From contig NZ_LPWF01000036.1 in NCBI RefSeq assembly GCF_001723305.1, forward strand, positions 1-64,000: a stretch of 64,000 bases of DNA, given 5' to 3'. Origin of the DNA: Methyloceanibacter superfactus. GTDB lineage: Bacteria; Pseudomonadota; Alphaproteobacteria; Rhizobiales; Methyloligellaceae. Of the stretch, positions 19,699-28,251 are shown one piece after another (within the stretch, counting starts at the first letter, position 1; each line of letters opens with the position of its first letter). The notes beneath the pieces were generated by a model. The model made no database searches, was not told the origin of the DNA, and was given only the letters and a program-made list of their open reading frames with translations. The translations under genes and the position numbers were made by a program.

Positions 19699-19902
19699 GG
19701 GCAAGCTCCTTCGGTCCCAAGTCCAGGGGAATGTCCCCCGTGCGTTTCGGTTAGGCAACATGTTTGCGCTGCGAATTGCCGGTCTATGTCGCCTCAACAT
19801 GCGGATTTCGCGACGGATTTGGTGTGTGGCTGGTTGCGACGCCGCGACGCAACGCAAGCAAGCGCCGCCTGATGAATTCGGTCGGCACCAGCCTTTGCGT
19901 AG

Positions 19903-19926
19903 CGCTATATTCAGGCAGATATAGCG
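19903..19926. promoter_or_regulatory. ModE operator (molybdate box)
   Basis: A 24-bp palindrome reads CGCTATAT - 8 bp - ATATAGCG. The half-site and the 8-8-8 spacing match the ModE box upstream of Escherichia coli modA. It ends 20 bp before the modE start codon, so ModE probably controls its own expression and that of modA. Confidence 0.85.
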
Positions 19927-19946
19927 ATAGTCAAAGGAGGCTCGTC

Positions 19947-20396
19947 GTGGCGCTGATCAAATCGCGGAAGAGCACAGCCCGGCCTGGCGCAGGAGACAAG
20001 CGCGGCAGCGCACAGGTCAAGCGAGCCGGGAAGCCATCAGAGATCGTCGCCGGCCGGCCGTTTCCCCGCCTGCGCATCATGGTGCGTCCCGGACTCGTCT
20101 TGGGACCGGGCAAGATCGAGCTCCTCGAAGCTATCGAGCGCACGGGCTCGATCTCCGCGGCGGGACGCGAGATGGGCATGTCCTACCGGCGCGCGTGGCT
20201 CCTGGTCAGCGCCCTCAACGAAATGTTCGGCCGCACGCTTGTCAGCACCTCGCCCGGCGGCGCCGGCGGCGGCGGGGCCGAGGTCACCGCGTTCGGGAGT
20301 GCCGTGGCGGACGCCTATCGGCGTGCCGACGACCGCGCCAACGCGGCCATCCGCGAGGAGTTCGCCCGCATCGGCCACCAGATGGACGGGGACTGA
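19947..20396 (+). CDS. modE: ModE-type molybdate-responsive regulator lacking Mop domains
   Basis: The start is GTG 19947, preceded by AAAGGAGG at 19934-19941. After a basic N-terminal extension of about 40 residues comes the LysR-like winged helix of ModE: LVLGPGKIELLEAIERTGSI, then SAAGREMGMSYRRAWLLVSA and LNEMFGRTLV. The protein ends at 149 residues, so the two C-terminal Mop (molybdate-binding) domains of E. coli ModE are absent. Such short forms are known, and how they sense molybdate is unclear. A ModE box lies 20 bp upstream and modA follows 51 bp downstream. Confidence 0.88.
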   Translation: MALIKSRKSTARPGAGDKRGSAQVKRAGKPSEIVAGRPFPRLRIMVRPGLVLGPGKIELLEAIERTGSISAAGREMGMSYRRAWLLVSALNEMFGRTLVSTSPGGAGGGGAEVTAFGSAVADAYRRADDRANAAIREEFARIGHQMDGD

Positions 20397-20447
20397 GACA
20401 CGGAGATTTCGGCGCACGACCGAACTGAGGAGACGGGAGTAACGACG

Positions 20448-21254
20448 ATGAATGTCATAAAGAGTGTCCGGTCGGCGATGGCCTTGGCTCTTTCCTTGGC
20501 CGTGCCCTTGATAACGAGTGCCGCCCAGCCTGCGTTGGCCGCGGACAAGGGCCCCACGGTGTTCGCCGCCGCAAGTCTCAAGAACGCGCTCGATGCTGTC
20601 GCGGCGGACTGGAAGGAGCAGACTGGCCATGAGGCGGTGATCTCCTTCGCCGCCACGTCGGCGCTCGCCAAGCAGATCGAGCAGGGCGCCGAGGCCGACG
20701 TCTTCATCTCCGCCGATCTCGCGTGGATGGACTATGTCGCCGAGCGGCAGCTGATCGATCCGAAGACACGATTCGATCTTCTGGCGAATGAGCTCGTGCT
20801 GATCGCGCCGAAGGACTCGCAGCTAGCGGTCGACATCGCGCCGGGCTTTCCGCTCACCAAGGCCCTCGGCGACGGGCGCCTCTCCATTGCCGGCGTCGAT
20901 GCGGTGCCCGCCGGGAAATACGGCAAGGCCGCGCTTGAGAGCCTCGGGGTCTGGGATGGAGTTAAGGGCAAGCTCGCGCAGGCCGAGAATGTCCGCGCCG
21001 CGCTTCGCCTTGTCTCGCGTGGGGAGACGCCGCTCGGGATCGTCTATGCCAGCGACGCCAAGGCGGATCCCAACGTGAAGGTGCTGGGCGCCTTTCCGCC
21101 CGACAGCCACCCGCCGATCGTCTACCCGGCGGCACGGCTCGCCCGCGCGAAGGGCCCCGAGGGGGAGGCTTTCCTCGCCTATTTGCGGACGCCCGAGGCG
21201 GGACGCCGATTCGAGGAAAATGGGTTCTCCGTCATTGGCTCCGGGGCGCCCTAG
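20448..21254 (+). CDS. modA: Molybdate ABC transporter substrate-binding protein
   Basis: ModA binds molybdate or tungstate in the periplasm. A signal peptide (ALALSLAVPLITSAAQPALA) is followed by the typical mature start VFAAASLKNALDAVAADW, the ligand-loop region FAATSALAKQIEQGAEADVFISAD, and GETPLGIVYASDA near the C-terminus. Length 268 is normal. It lies 51 bp after modE and is probably in the same ModE-controlled transcript. No modB or modC follows; the next gene is a porin after 369 bp of non-coding DNA, so the permease and ATPase must be elsewhere or have been lost. Confidence 0.93.
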   Translation: MNVIKSVRSAMALALSLAVPLITSAAQPALAADKGPTVFAAASLKNALDAVAADWKEQTGHEAVISFAATSALAKQIEQGAEADVFISADLAWMDYVAERQLIDPKTRFDLLANELVLIAPKDSQLAVDIAPGFPLTKALGDGRLSIAGVDAVPAGKYGKAALESLGVWDGVKGKLAQAENVRAALRLVSRGETPLGIVYASDAKADPNVKVLGAFPPDSHPPIVYPAARLARAKGPEGEAFLAYLRTPEAGRRFEENGFSVIGSGAP

Positions 21255-21623
21255 GGCCAGCCGGAGACCTGTCGGAGCGCGGTCGAGAATGTCGCAGATC
21301 GCCGAAAGCGTGAATCCAGGGGACCAGGGCACTGACCGCATTTCCCCTGTCACGCCCGAAGCCTAGTGTTGAACGAACGGCGCCGAGGGGGCGGCTCCAA
21401 GTTCATCTTCAGTCTCAACGTGTCGTGGCCAATCGGCAACAGTGAGCTACGAAATCCCCATCGTCGTCCCACTGTCACAAGCGCGTCATTGCCCAGGAAA
21501 TAGAACGTTGAGGGTCAGCCGTGGGGACGCGGCTAAACGATTCACAATGGGAGACAGAGAAATCTCCTAACCGACTGAACTGACTAACAAAACACACACC
21601 GTCTAACAGAGTGGAGAGGGGTC
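21255..21623. other. Intergenic region between modA and the porin gene
   Basis: No gene is supported here. The only open frame from an ATG (21289) is 25 codons and unremarkable. The 3' end, up to GTGGAGAGGGG directly before ATG 21624, is the leader and ribosome binding site of the porin gene. The place where modBC would be expected holds no recognisable remnant. Confidence 0.6.
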
Positions 21624-23045
21624 ATGATCGGGGGACTACAGAAAACTAGCGGTTATCTGCTCGCCGGGGCGAGCGCGCTTGGCATTCTTGCCATTGGCGG
21701 CACTGCGGCCAAGGCATCCGATACCGCGGCTCTTGAGGCCCAAATGCGGGCCATGCAGGAGCAAATGCGCGAATTGCAGCGCCAAGTGAACCAGGCCAAG
21801 TCGGACGCCGCCGCCGCCAAGGGCAGCCACGGCAGCGACCTGGACCTCAAGGTCAAGTGGAAAGGCGCGCCGGAGCTGTCCAGCTCCGACGGCAAGTTCA
21901 AGTTCAAGGTCCGCGGCCGTATCATGGTGGACTATGACGGCATCAACCAGGACCGTTCCATCACCGGCGAGCATGACGTCAGCGCCGTTGAACTCCGCCG
22001 CGCCCGTCTCGGCGTGGAGGGCACCGTCTTCTACGACTGGAAGTACAAGTTCGAAGTCGACTTCGCCGGTGACTCTGCCGAGATCAAGGATGCCTACGTG
22101 GCTTATGCCAACTGGGCGCCCTGGGAGAAGTCCGAAATCCGCTTCGGTAATCAGTACGTCTACAACTCCCTTGAAGAGCTGACGAGCTCGCGCTTCATCA
22201 CCTTCATGGAGCGTGCGGCGTTCACCGAGGCGTTCTTCCTCGATCGTCAGATTGGTGCCGGCATCGTCGCCGGTAACGATCATTGGTCGTTCCAGACGGG
22301 CTACTACGGCGCCCCGGCTGGCGAGCAGGAAACCTACTTCGACGACACCACGGCCTTCTCGGCTCGCGGTACCGTCGCTCCGATCAACAACGACACGACG
22401 GTCGTCCATTTGGGCGCCAGCTATCGTCATCGCGATGCCGGCACGCTGAAGGACACGGCGGCCGCCGAGCTGTTCCGCTATCGCGCTCACGGCGCCGATC
22501 TGCATCTTGCCGATCGCTTCGTTGCCACGCCGCGGGTTGGCGACTCCGACGACATGTTCGTCCTCGAAGGTGCCTTTGTTTGGAAGTCCTTCTCGGTGCA
22601 GGGCGAGTACGCTCAGCTCGAGACGGAAATTCCGACCACCATCGCTTCTGTGAACCCGACCTATAACGGCTGGTACATCGACGCGAGCTGGTTCATCACC
22701 GGCGAGATGCGGAACTACGAAGCCGACGAGGGCGTGTTCGGCCGTACCAAGGTGAAGAACCCTGTGTATGGCGGCAGCGGTGGCTGGGGTGCCTGGCAGA
22801 TCGCCGGTCGTTACGACACCATCGACCTCAGCGACGGGGCCGCGGCCATCAACGCCTCGACCGCTCCGAATGCCGTCACCTGCACCGACTGCGGCGAGCA
22901 GAAGACCTGGCTCATCGGCGTCAACTGGTGGCTCACCGACTACACGGCGCTCAAACTGCAGGTCAGCCAGTCCGAAATCGACGGCGGTGCCAACAACGGC
23001 GCGACCATCGAAGGTGTCGGTCTGCGCGCCCAGGTGGATTGGTAA
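21624..23045 (+). CDS. OprO/OprP-like outer-membrane porin
   Basis: The precursor has a signal peptide (LLAGASALGILAIGGTAAKA), then a short coiled-coil (EAQMRAMQEQMRELQRQVNQAK) that may trimerise, then a beta-barrel rich in alternating aromatic and charged residues. The phosphate-selective porin family look is seen in FKVRGRIMVDYDG, ELRRARLGVEGTVFYDWKYK and FEVDFAGD. The protein ends in LRAQVDW, a C-terminal aromatic residue typical of BAM substrates. Anion or phosphate selectivity is a family-level inference. A strong terminator follows 44 bp after the stop, and the preceding GAGAGGGG is a good ribosome binding site, suggesting a highly expressed monocistronic gene. Confidence 0.9.
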   Translation: MIGGLQKTSGYLLAGASALGILAIGGTAAKASDTAALEAQMRAMQEQMRELQRQVNQAKSDAAAAKGSHGSDLDLKVKWKGAPELSSSDGKFKFKVRGRIMVDYDGINQDRSITGEHDVSAVELRRARLGVEGTVFYDWKYKFEVDFAGDSAEIKDAYVAYANWAPWEKSEIRFGNQYVYNSLEELTSSRFITFMERAAFTEAFFLDRQIGAGIVAGNDHWSFQTGYYGAPAGEQETYFDDTTAFSARGTVAPINNDTTVVHLGASYRHRDAGTLKDTAAAELFRYRAHGADLHLADRFVATPRVGDSDDMFVLEGAFVWKSFSVQGEYAQLETEIPTTIASVNPTYNGWYIDASWFITGEMRNYEADEGVFGRTKVKNPVYGGSGGWGAWQIAGRYDTIDLSDGAAAINASTAPNAVTCTDCGEQKTWLIGVNWWLTDYTALKLQVSQSEIDGGANNGATIEGVGLRAQVDW

Positions 23046-23088
23046 GCCTGGAACGACGAACGAAAGAACAGTCCCCTTTCGCCTGATT

Positions 23089-23120
23089 GCCGCCGCCCTG
23101 TCCCGGGCGGCGGCTTTTTC
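23089..23120 (+). terminator. Intrinsic terminator of the porin gene
   Basis: A perfect 10-bp stem (GCCGCCGCCC / GGGCGGCGGC) with a 6-base loop is followed by TTTTT. Confidence 0.93.
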
Positions 23121-23155
23121 TTCTCCAGCAAAGAAGGGGAAGGGGGCCGTCTCAC

Positions 23156-23195
23156 AAAAAAGCTCATCGAGGCATGCCGCCTCGGTGAGCTTTTG
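23156..23195. terminator. Bidirectional terminator-like hairpin
   Basis: The arms at 23158-23173 and 23179-23194 pair over 16 bp with one G-T pair and a 5-base loop. A-tract and T-tract flanks make it usable from both strands. It lies after the porin terminator and just beyond a minus-strand reading frame that stops at 23218. Confidence 0.8.
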
Positions 23196-23217
23196 TCGTT
23201 TCTGGATGGATGCGAGG

Positions 23218-23310
23218 CTACTGGGCGGAGGTCTTCACCTCCGTAGTGTTGAATTTCTCAAGCCGGGTCGCGAAGGCTTTGGCGAAGGCCTGCGACCGCC
23301 GCGGCGGGCA
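23218..23310 (-). pseudogene. Possible 3' remnant of a minus-strand gene
   Basis: The frame ending at the stop 23220-23218 gives SQAFAKAFATRLEKFNTTEV and then KTSAQ, an amphipathic helical ending that looks like real protein rather than random GC-rich translation. It is followed directly by the bidirectional terminator at 23156-23195. Upstream the frame runs into the 5' region of terC on the other strand and loses protein character. No family is recognised. It could equally be chance. Confidence 0.3.
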
Positions 23311-23430
23311 GCGTGACCTCGAGCTAAGGCCTCCGCTCTGCCATGCATTTTGATGCGAGCCCCATGGACCGCGCCCCGCAGCTACGGTATTAGCTGCCGA
23401 CTGCGTTTTCACTCCGTGGGCGCCACACGA

Positions 23431-24213
23431 ATGTCTCTCGCCGATTTTCTGACCGATCCGCATGTCTGGGCGAGCTTCCTTGCCTTGAGCGCGATGGAGA
23501 TCGTGCTCGGCATCGACAACGTCGTCTTTATCTCCGTCATGGTGTCGCGGATGCCGGCCGGGCAGCGGCTCATGGCCCGGCGCATCGGTCTGTCGTTGGC
23601 GCTCATCTTCCGCGTCATCATGCTCGCCTTCATCGCCTGGTTCGTCCACATGACGACGCCGATCTTCACCATCGGCGAGTTCGGCTTCTCCTGGCGCGAC
23701 CTGATTCTGCTGGCTGGCGGGCTGTTCCTTCTGGTCAAAGGCACGCGCGAGATCCACGAAGGCATCGAGGGTGAGAACGGGGAAAACGGAGGCAATGTCG
23801 TCGTGCAGTCGCTCGGCGCGGCCATCGTTCAGATCGCCATCATCGACCTCGTCTTCTCCGTCGATTCGATTATTACCGCCGTCGGCATGGCCGACCATAT
23901 CGAGGTCATGATCGCCGCCGTGGCGGTGGCCATTCTCGTCATGTATCTCGCCTCCGAGCCCGTGGCCGCCTTCATCGAACGGCACCCCACGACCAAGATG
24001 TTGGCGCTGTCCTTCTTGCTCCTGATCGGCGCCGCGTTGGTGGCCGACGCCTTCCACTTCCACATCCCGCGCGGCTACATCTATTTCGCCATGGCCTTCT
24101 CGGCCGCCGTAGAGATCGTCAACGTCCTGGCGTTGCGCCGGCGGCGCCGCGCCCGCGAGAAGGCCAAGAAGGCGAAACCGGCAAAAAAGACGAAACCGGC
24201 CGCCAAGGGTTAA
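23431..24213 (+). CDS. TerC family integral membrane protein (paralog 1)
   Basis: The 260-residue protein has about seven hydrophobic segments and the TerC motifs MEIVLGIDNVVFISVMVSRM near the N-terminus and DLVFSVDSIITAVGMAD in the middle. Acidic residues in these motifs are thought to bind metal. TerC proteins are associated with tellurium resistance and, in several bacteria, with manganese export or metal loading of exported proteins. The C-terminus is a Lys/Arg/Ala-rich cytoplasmic tail. ATG 23431 is chosen because it directly precedes SLADFLTDPHVWASF. A second, unrelated TerC paralog lies at 36729-37427. Confidence 0.88.
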   Translation: MSLADFLTDPHVWASFLALSAMEIVLGIDNVVFISVMVSRMPAGQRLMARRIGLSLALIFRVIMLAFIAWFVHMTTPIFTIGEFGFSWRDLILLAGGLFLLVKGTREIHEGIEGENGENGGNVVVQSLGAAIVQIAIIDLVFSVDSIITAVGMADHIEVMIAAVAVAILVMYLASEPVAAFIERHPTTKMLALSFLLLIGAALVADAFHFHIPRGYIYFAMAFSAAVEIVNVLALRRRRRAREKAKKAKPAKKTKPAAKG

Positions 24214-24332
24214 CAAAGCCCTTTTCCGCGCCCTTGAGATTGTCACGCAATCCCCTCGGCTTAGCCCCAAATTGACCAAGTTTGCGGGGCGGTATCGCCG
24301 CCATGACAGTTCCAAGACACTATGGGGATGCA

Positions 24333-24723
24333 ATGACGACGAAAGCTCTCTTTTTGGCGGCGGCTCTTGCCTTGCCGGCGACCGCGGCCCTCAGCGCCGA
24401 GCCACCAGCCTCGCCGGCGATGAGCTCCGCAGCGCGATCAGCGGCAAGACCGTTTATCCAACGTTTCCGGATTCGAGCTTCCGATCCGCTATGCCGCCAA
24501 CGGGCGCATGACCGGCAAGATGGGCACCGTGGCCGCGAGCTTCTCGCGGGGCGACGGCTCGTCGGATTCCGGCAAGTGGTGGGTCGCCGACGACCAGCTC
24601 TGCCAGAAGTGGACGAGCTGGATGGAGAGTAAGCAGTATTGCTACAAGCTCACCCGCCAGGGTTCGAGTGTCCGTTGGGTTCGCAATGACGGCCGCTCCG
24701 GCACGGCGCGGATCGGTGGCTAG
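24333..24723 (+). CDS. Small secreted protein, DUF995-like, frame broken twice
   Basis: The N-terminus from ATG 24333 (TTKALFLAAALALPATAALSA) is a clear signal peptide. The frame then shifts near 24405 to SLAGDELRSAISGKTVYPTF and near 24467 to GFELPIRYAANGRMTGKMGT. It ends with WWVADDQLCQKWTSWMESK and SVRWVRNDGRSGTARIGG. Each shift fits one missing base. The GKTVY start and W/C-rich core resemble small periplasmic DUF995-type proteins of Hyphomicrobiales; the assignment is from memory of the pattern and function is unknown. A terminator follows. Confidence 0.7.
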
Positions 24724-24770
24724 CCACTCGGCTGACTCCACGCCGCCAAGGTCCAGTCCAAGAATGCAGC

Positions 24771-24799
24771 AAGAGCCGCCCATCGAGGCGGCTCTTCTC
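24771..24799 (+). terminator. Intrinsic terminator
   Basis: The hairpin AAGAGCCGCC - loop - GGCGGCTCTT follows the DUF995-like gene by 48 bp. A short T-rich stretch comes after it. Confidence 0.8.
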
Positions 24800-24974
24800 G
24801 TTTCTGATGCCTGATTTATCGGCACCGTGCTGATAGTTGCGCCTCGGGCTTAGCATCCTCTTGTGGATGGAAGCGGACCTGCACTACGTTCCTCTGCGTT
24901 ACCTTGTGTACAGTAATTCGTGCGTATCATTTGTCGCGTTGAGTGTGTTGCGTTCCGTGTTGTAGGCGTGCGTT

Positions 24975-25617
24975 GTGACTGCAGATTCCGAACATATCGA
25001 GCTTCTCCGCTGCGGCCCTCGGCCGTGGAACGAGTGGCGGGCGCATAACCCGCAAATCGTGCCGAATCTCGTCGGCATCTCTCTCAGCATCGGCGATCGC
25101 CAGTTCGGTCCGATCAATGGCGGCCCGATCAACTTGGCGCATACGCGGCTGCGCAGCGCAGTCCTGCGCTACGCGACGCTGACCGGGGCGAACCTCGAAG
25201 GCGCCGACCTTGCCGATACCGATCTCAGGGACGCGCGGCTTGAGCGCGCCGATCTCTCAGGCGCCGATCTAAGCGGTGCGCTTCTCGACCGTGTCGATTT
25301 CGCCGGCGCACTCTCTGCGGCGCCAATCTGTGCGGCGCCAGCCTGCGCGATGCGCGCAATCTCACCAAGCTCAGTTGCACGAAGCCGAGGGGGACGTGCA
25401 CACCGTGCTGCCCGAACATCTTGAGCGGCCGCTGATCTGGACCGTGGCTCAGTTAGAATCGCAGGCCGCCAGAGTCCTGCCCCACCGCGTCGAAGAGGTG
25501 AGGCAAGAGGAAGTGCCGCGCATGGGCGAGCGCACCTCCTGGCTCGTGGGCGGGCCGCAGTCCGCCCGCCGCACCCCGCGCTCGGATACCTCCTTCGGCG
25601 AGTCCGGCGGCGTCTAG
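24975..25617 (+). CDS. Pentapeptide-repeat protein, frame broken twice
   Basis: A repeat region of A(N/D)LxX units runs through the middle: LRYATLTGANLEGADLADTD, LRDARLERADLSGADLSGAL and, after a missing base near 25310, LCGANLCGASLRDARNLTK. After a second missing base near 25367 it continues as QLHEAEGDVHTVLPEHLERP. Such repeats fold as a right-handed quadrilateral beta-helix. The C-terminal part after the repeats has no recognisable domain. Some pentapeptide proteins protect DNA gyrase, but most are of unknown function and nothing here points to gyrase. No signal peptide is seen. Confidence 0.8.
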
Positions 25618-25748
25618 GGCCCGTTTTCCTGGGTTTCCGAAAGGCGTAGGGGCCGCTCACGGCCTTGTGACGCGGGCGCTATCGCACTCACGATCCGTCA
25701 ACCCCATTTGCTCTAAAGTCGGCTCAATCGACTGAAGGAGCTAGGAAA

Positions 25749-26069
25749 ATGCGCTCACAGAGCTTGCGGATCGGACTGGTCGCGCTCGGCGGCATGATGG
25801 CGTTGGCCTTCGCCGCGGAGCCTGCGGCGGCCCGTGTCCAGTGCAAGGGCAACTTCCAGGTCAGCAAATACGGGCTGATCGCCACCCCTTATTGCGAGGA
25901 AGAGCAGATCGCGCGCGTTGCCCGCAGCTATGGCTGGAAGGTGACGGGCGCGCAGATCCGCAACAATCCCCAGAAGAAGGTCTACACCTGCCAGGTGTTG
26001 GGCCACGATATCCGCATGAAGGGATCCTGCGCCGGTTACGGCCCGGATGCTTACGGAGCAGGGCCGTAG
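25749..26069 (+). CDS. Small secreted protein of unknown function
   Basis: The 106-residue precursor starts 7 bp after AAGGAG (25736-25741) and has a signal peptide (LVALGGMMALAFAAEPAAA). The mature part is about 78 residues with four cysteines (VQCKGNF, TPYCEEE, YTCQVLG, GSCAGYG), probably two disulfides. No family is recognised. It is the last chromosomal gene before the left end of the integrated element; only 29 bp separate its stop from the attachment repeat. Confidence 0.75.
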   Translation: MRSQSLRIGLVALGGMMALAFAAEPAAARVQCKGNFQVSKYGLIATPYCEEEQIARVARSYGWKVTGAQIRNNPQKKVYTCQVLGHDIRMKGSCAGYGPDAYGAGP

Positions 26070-26098
26070 AGGCCGGCCTTACAGCGGGTACGAAAGGC

Positions 26099-26113
26099 TG
26101 GCGGAGGGGGTGG
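26099..26113. repeat. Left attachment repeat (att core)
   Basis: TGGCGGAGGGGGTGG is identical to 34718-34732, the CCA end, acceptor stem and start of the T arm of tRNA-Ser read on the plus strand. Similarity ends after these 15 bases on both sides. Confidence 0.85.
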
Positions 26114-26233
26114 CCACCTTCTTTAGCGCCGGCATAGTCCGACACGATCCAAAAACCCTGTTGATTCCGCCATTTATCGTGCGCTGCTCGTCTAGACACG
26201 TCCGACTCCGTCCAGCACAATCCACAACTGATT

Positions 26234-26242
26234 TGTGGGTAG
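26234..26242. promoter_or_regulatory. Putative integrase arm-binding site, left
   Basis: TGTGGGTAG occurs here, 10 bp before the integrase start, and again at 34645-34653 near the right end. The position at both ends fits arm-type sites of a tyrosine integrase; binding is inferred. Confidence 0.5.
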
Positions 26243-26251
26243 GACGGTGGG

Positions 26252-27427
26252 ATGGCTCGCGAAACGAACAAGCTGTCGGCGATCAAGGTGTCGAAGCTCC
26301 GTTCACCAGGCCGCTATTGCGACGGACTAGGGCTGTGGCTGCAAGTCGCTGACGGCGGCACAAAGTCATGGCTTTTTCGATACACGCGCCACGGCAGAGC
26401 CCGCCAGATGGGTTTAGGTGCTCTCCACACGGTCTCGCTGGCCGAGGCGAGGGAGCGCGCGCGGCAAGCTCGCCAAATCATCCTCGACGGCGAAGATCCG
26501 ATCGAGCTTCGGCGCAAGCAACACGATGAGGCGCGAGCCGAAACTGCCGACATGATGCTGTTCAAGGATGCCGTTGCGCGCTTCCTAGAGTTGCACAACG
26601 ACACCTGGCGCAACGACAAGCACAAGCAGCAATGGGCGAGCACGCTCAAGACCTACGCCTTCCCGACCCTAGGGGGCAGACCCATCGCCGCAATCGACGG
26701 GGCGCTAATTACCGAGGCGCTTTCGAGCATCTGGCAAAGAAAGCCCGAAACGGCCCGGCGGACGAAGCAGCGCATCGAGCGCGTCATTCAATGGGTAAAG
26801 GAAGGGAAGCCGCTTCCGCGGCAGAGCGCGGCCAAGCGCGTTCGGCATCACGCTGCCCTGCCGGTTGACGATATCCCCGCCTTCATGGCCGAGCTCCGCG
26901 GCAAGAAAGGCATCTCGGCCGCCGCCCTCGAGTTCACAATCCTGGCAGCGGCTCGCACTGGCGAGGCTATCGGGGCCAAGTGGTCCGAGATCGACCTTGA
27001 GACGGGCGTTTGGACGGTGCCGGCCGATCGGATGAAGGGAAGTAAGGAGCATGAGGTACCGCTGAGCAAGCGGGCGGTGGAGATCCTTCAGGCGCTGCCG
27101 CTTGAGCGGGGTGGGTATCTCTTCCCCGGAGCAAAAGCCAGGCAGCCCTTGTCGAATATGGCGATGTTGGAATTGGTGCGCGGATTGCGCGACGGGCTTA
27201 CCGTTCACGGCTTCCGCTCAACATTTCGAGATTGGGCCGGCGACCGAACAAACTTCGCGCGCGACGTCATCGAGCACGCATTGGCGCACCAACTCAAGGA
27301 CAAGGCCGAGGCCGCCTATAGGCGCTCGAGCGCGCTCGAAAAGCGGAGGCGGTTGATGGAAGCGTGGGCAAACTATTGTTGCGAGTCCAGACATTCGGCA
27401 AACGTGGTGGTTCCGCTCCGCGCATGA
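26252..27427 (+). CDS. Tyrosine-type site-specific integrase with N-terminal DUF4102 arm domain
   Basis: The 391-residue protein starts with the arm-binding domain (CDGLGLWLQVADGGTKSWLF, MGLGALHTVSLAEAR) and a SAM-like core-binding region. The catalytic domain shows Arg235 in AAARTGEAIG, His319 and Arg322 in HGFRSTFRDW, His346 in ALAHQL and the nucleophile Tyr356 in AEAAYRRSS. All key residues are present, so it should be active. This is the P4-like integrase type that favours tRNA 3' ends, which agrees with the repeat in tRNA-Ser. It is the first gene of the element and overlaps the next by 4 bp (ATGA). Confidence 0.95.
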   Translation: MARETNKLSAIKVSKLRSPGRYCDGLGLWLQVADGGTKSWLFRYTRHGRARQMGLGALHTVSLAEARERARQARQIILDGEDPIELRRKQHDEARAETADMMLFKDAVARFLELHNDTWRNDKHKQQWASTLKTYAFPTLGGRPIAAIDGALITEALSSIWQRKPETARRTKQRIERVIQWVKEGKPLPRQSAAKRVRHHAALPVDDIPAFMAELRGKKGISAAALEFTILAAARTGEAIGAKWSEIDLETGVWTVPADRMKGSKEHEVPLSKRAVEILQALPLERGGYLFPGAKARQPLSNMAMLELVRGLRDGLTVHGFRSTFRDWAGDRTNFARDVIEHALAHQLKDKAEAAYRRSSALEKRRRLMEAWANYCCESRHSANVVVPLRA

Positions 27428-28161
27428 AAGCCGCTGATAAACGGGCGAAGTTTGGAATACCCGACTGGACCGCCGCGGCGGCCTATCCTCACCGGCTTGA
27501 TGACGCAGTTTGGCGATGGGAGTTCCTGCGTCGGCGGCCTGATTATCGATCAGAGTGGCGCTTGTGGTCTGAGGGAAGCGCAGCTCAGGTTATCGAACTT
27601 GGCGAGGAAGGCGTGAGCTATGCGAGAACCGACGACGGTCTGGCTATGGTTCGCAGGTTCGGCGTCACCTCAATCATAGACCCGCGTTGTTCGATGTCGG
27701 CCGATTTGATTTCGCGGTGCGCCTTGTTCAGGCCAGCCTGGTGCTTCACGCGTAGGTCGTATCCCGAATCGCACTTCAGGATGGGCGTGTTTCTCGCAGG
27801 CAAGTCCAAATCAGCATCTGAGCTTATGGCTGAGAAATTGCGCGACCAAACGAGAGAGGAAGAGGAACTCGGCCTGATCGACTATCGATTCAACCTATCG
27901 GTACCGATTAGCCCTCAGATTGAGACGGCTCGAACCTATCTGCTCTCCCTCCAGGAGGAAGCCTACGGTAAGAGGAACACGCGCCGGCCGAGCCAAGAAA
28001 TTTGGCCAACCTATCTCCGGGTTCTCGATGCGCGAGATTGTGGCGCTAGTTGGCAGAAACTCGGCAAGACGCTCTGGCCGGACTACAACGGCGAGGCCAA
28101 AGATAGGGCCCGTACTACCTACGGCCAAGCGAAGGCCGTGCGGGATAACTTTCCACTTTAA
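27424..28161 (+). CDS. DUF6499-like protein following the integrase
   Basis: The N-terminus carries FGIPDWTAAAAYPHRLDDA and VWRWEFLRRRPDYRSEW, the pattern of the so-called transcriptional regulator-like domain found beside integrases and conjugation modules in alphaproteobacteria. The C-terminal half (QEIWPTYLRVLDARDCGASW, KLGKTLWPDYNGEAKDRART) looks like a helical DNA-binding or replication-associated domain. The protein is 245 residues. Its ATG overlaps the integrase stop by 4 bp, so the two are translationally coupled. A role in element regulation is inferred, not shown. Confidence 0.65.
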   Translation: MKAADKRAKFGIPDWTAAAAYPHRLDDAVWRWEFLRRRPDYRSEWRLWSEGSAAQVIELGEEGVSYARTDDGLAMVRRFGVTSIIDPRCSMSADLISRCALFRPAWCFTRRSYPESHFRMGVFLAGKSKSASELMAEKLRDQTREEEELGLIDYRFNLSVPISPQIETARTYLLSLQEEAYGKRNTRRPSQEIWPTYLRVLDARDCGASWQKLGKTLWPDYNGEAKDRARTTYGQAKAVRDNFPL

Positions 28162-28251
28162 ACATCACTTTTTAGATTGAGGTGAGTGCTGCAGCTTCCG
28201 AGCTTGTCCGGGCTGGTTCAATTGAGCCCGGAACGTTTGGAGGTTCGGAAA

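Noticed and set aside
21289..21366. 25-codon frame after modA as a modB remnant
   Set aside because: The translation has no membrane segment and no similarity to ModB.
23311..24333. Long minus-strand open frame opposite terC
   Set aside because: The His/Asp/Gly-rich translation is the antisense of TerC and shows no protein character upstream of the last 31 residues.
26114..26251. Additional tRNA gene at the left end of the element
   Set aside because: Only the 15-bp copied end is present; no tRNA arms can be folded from this stretch.
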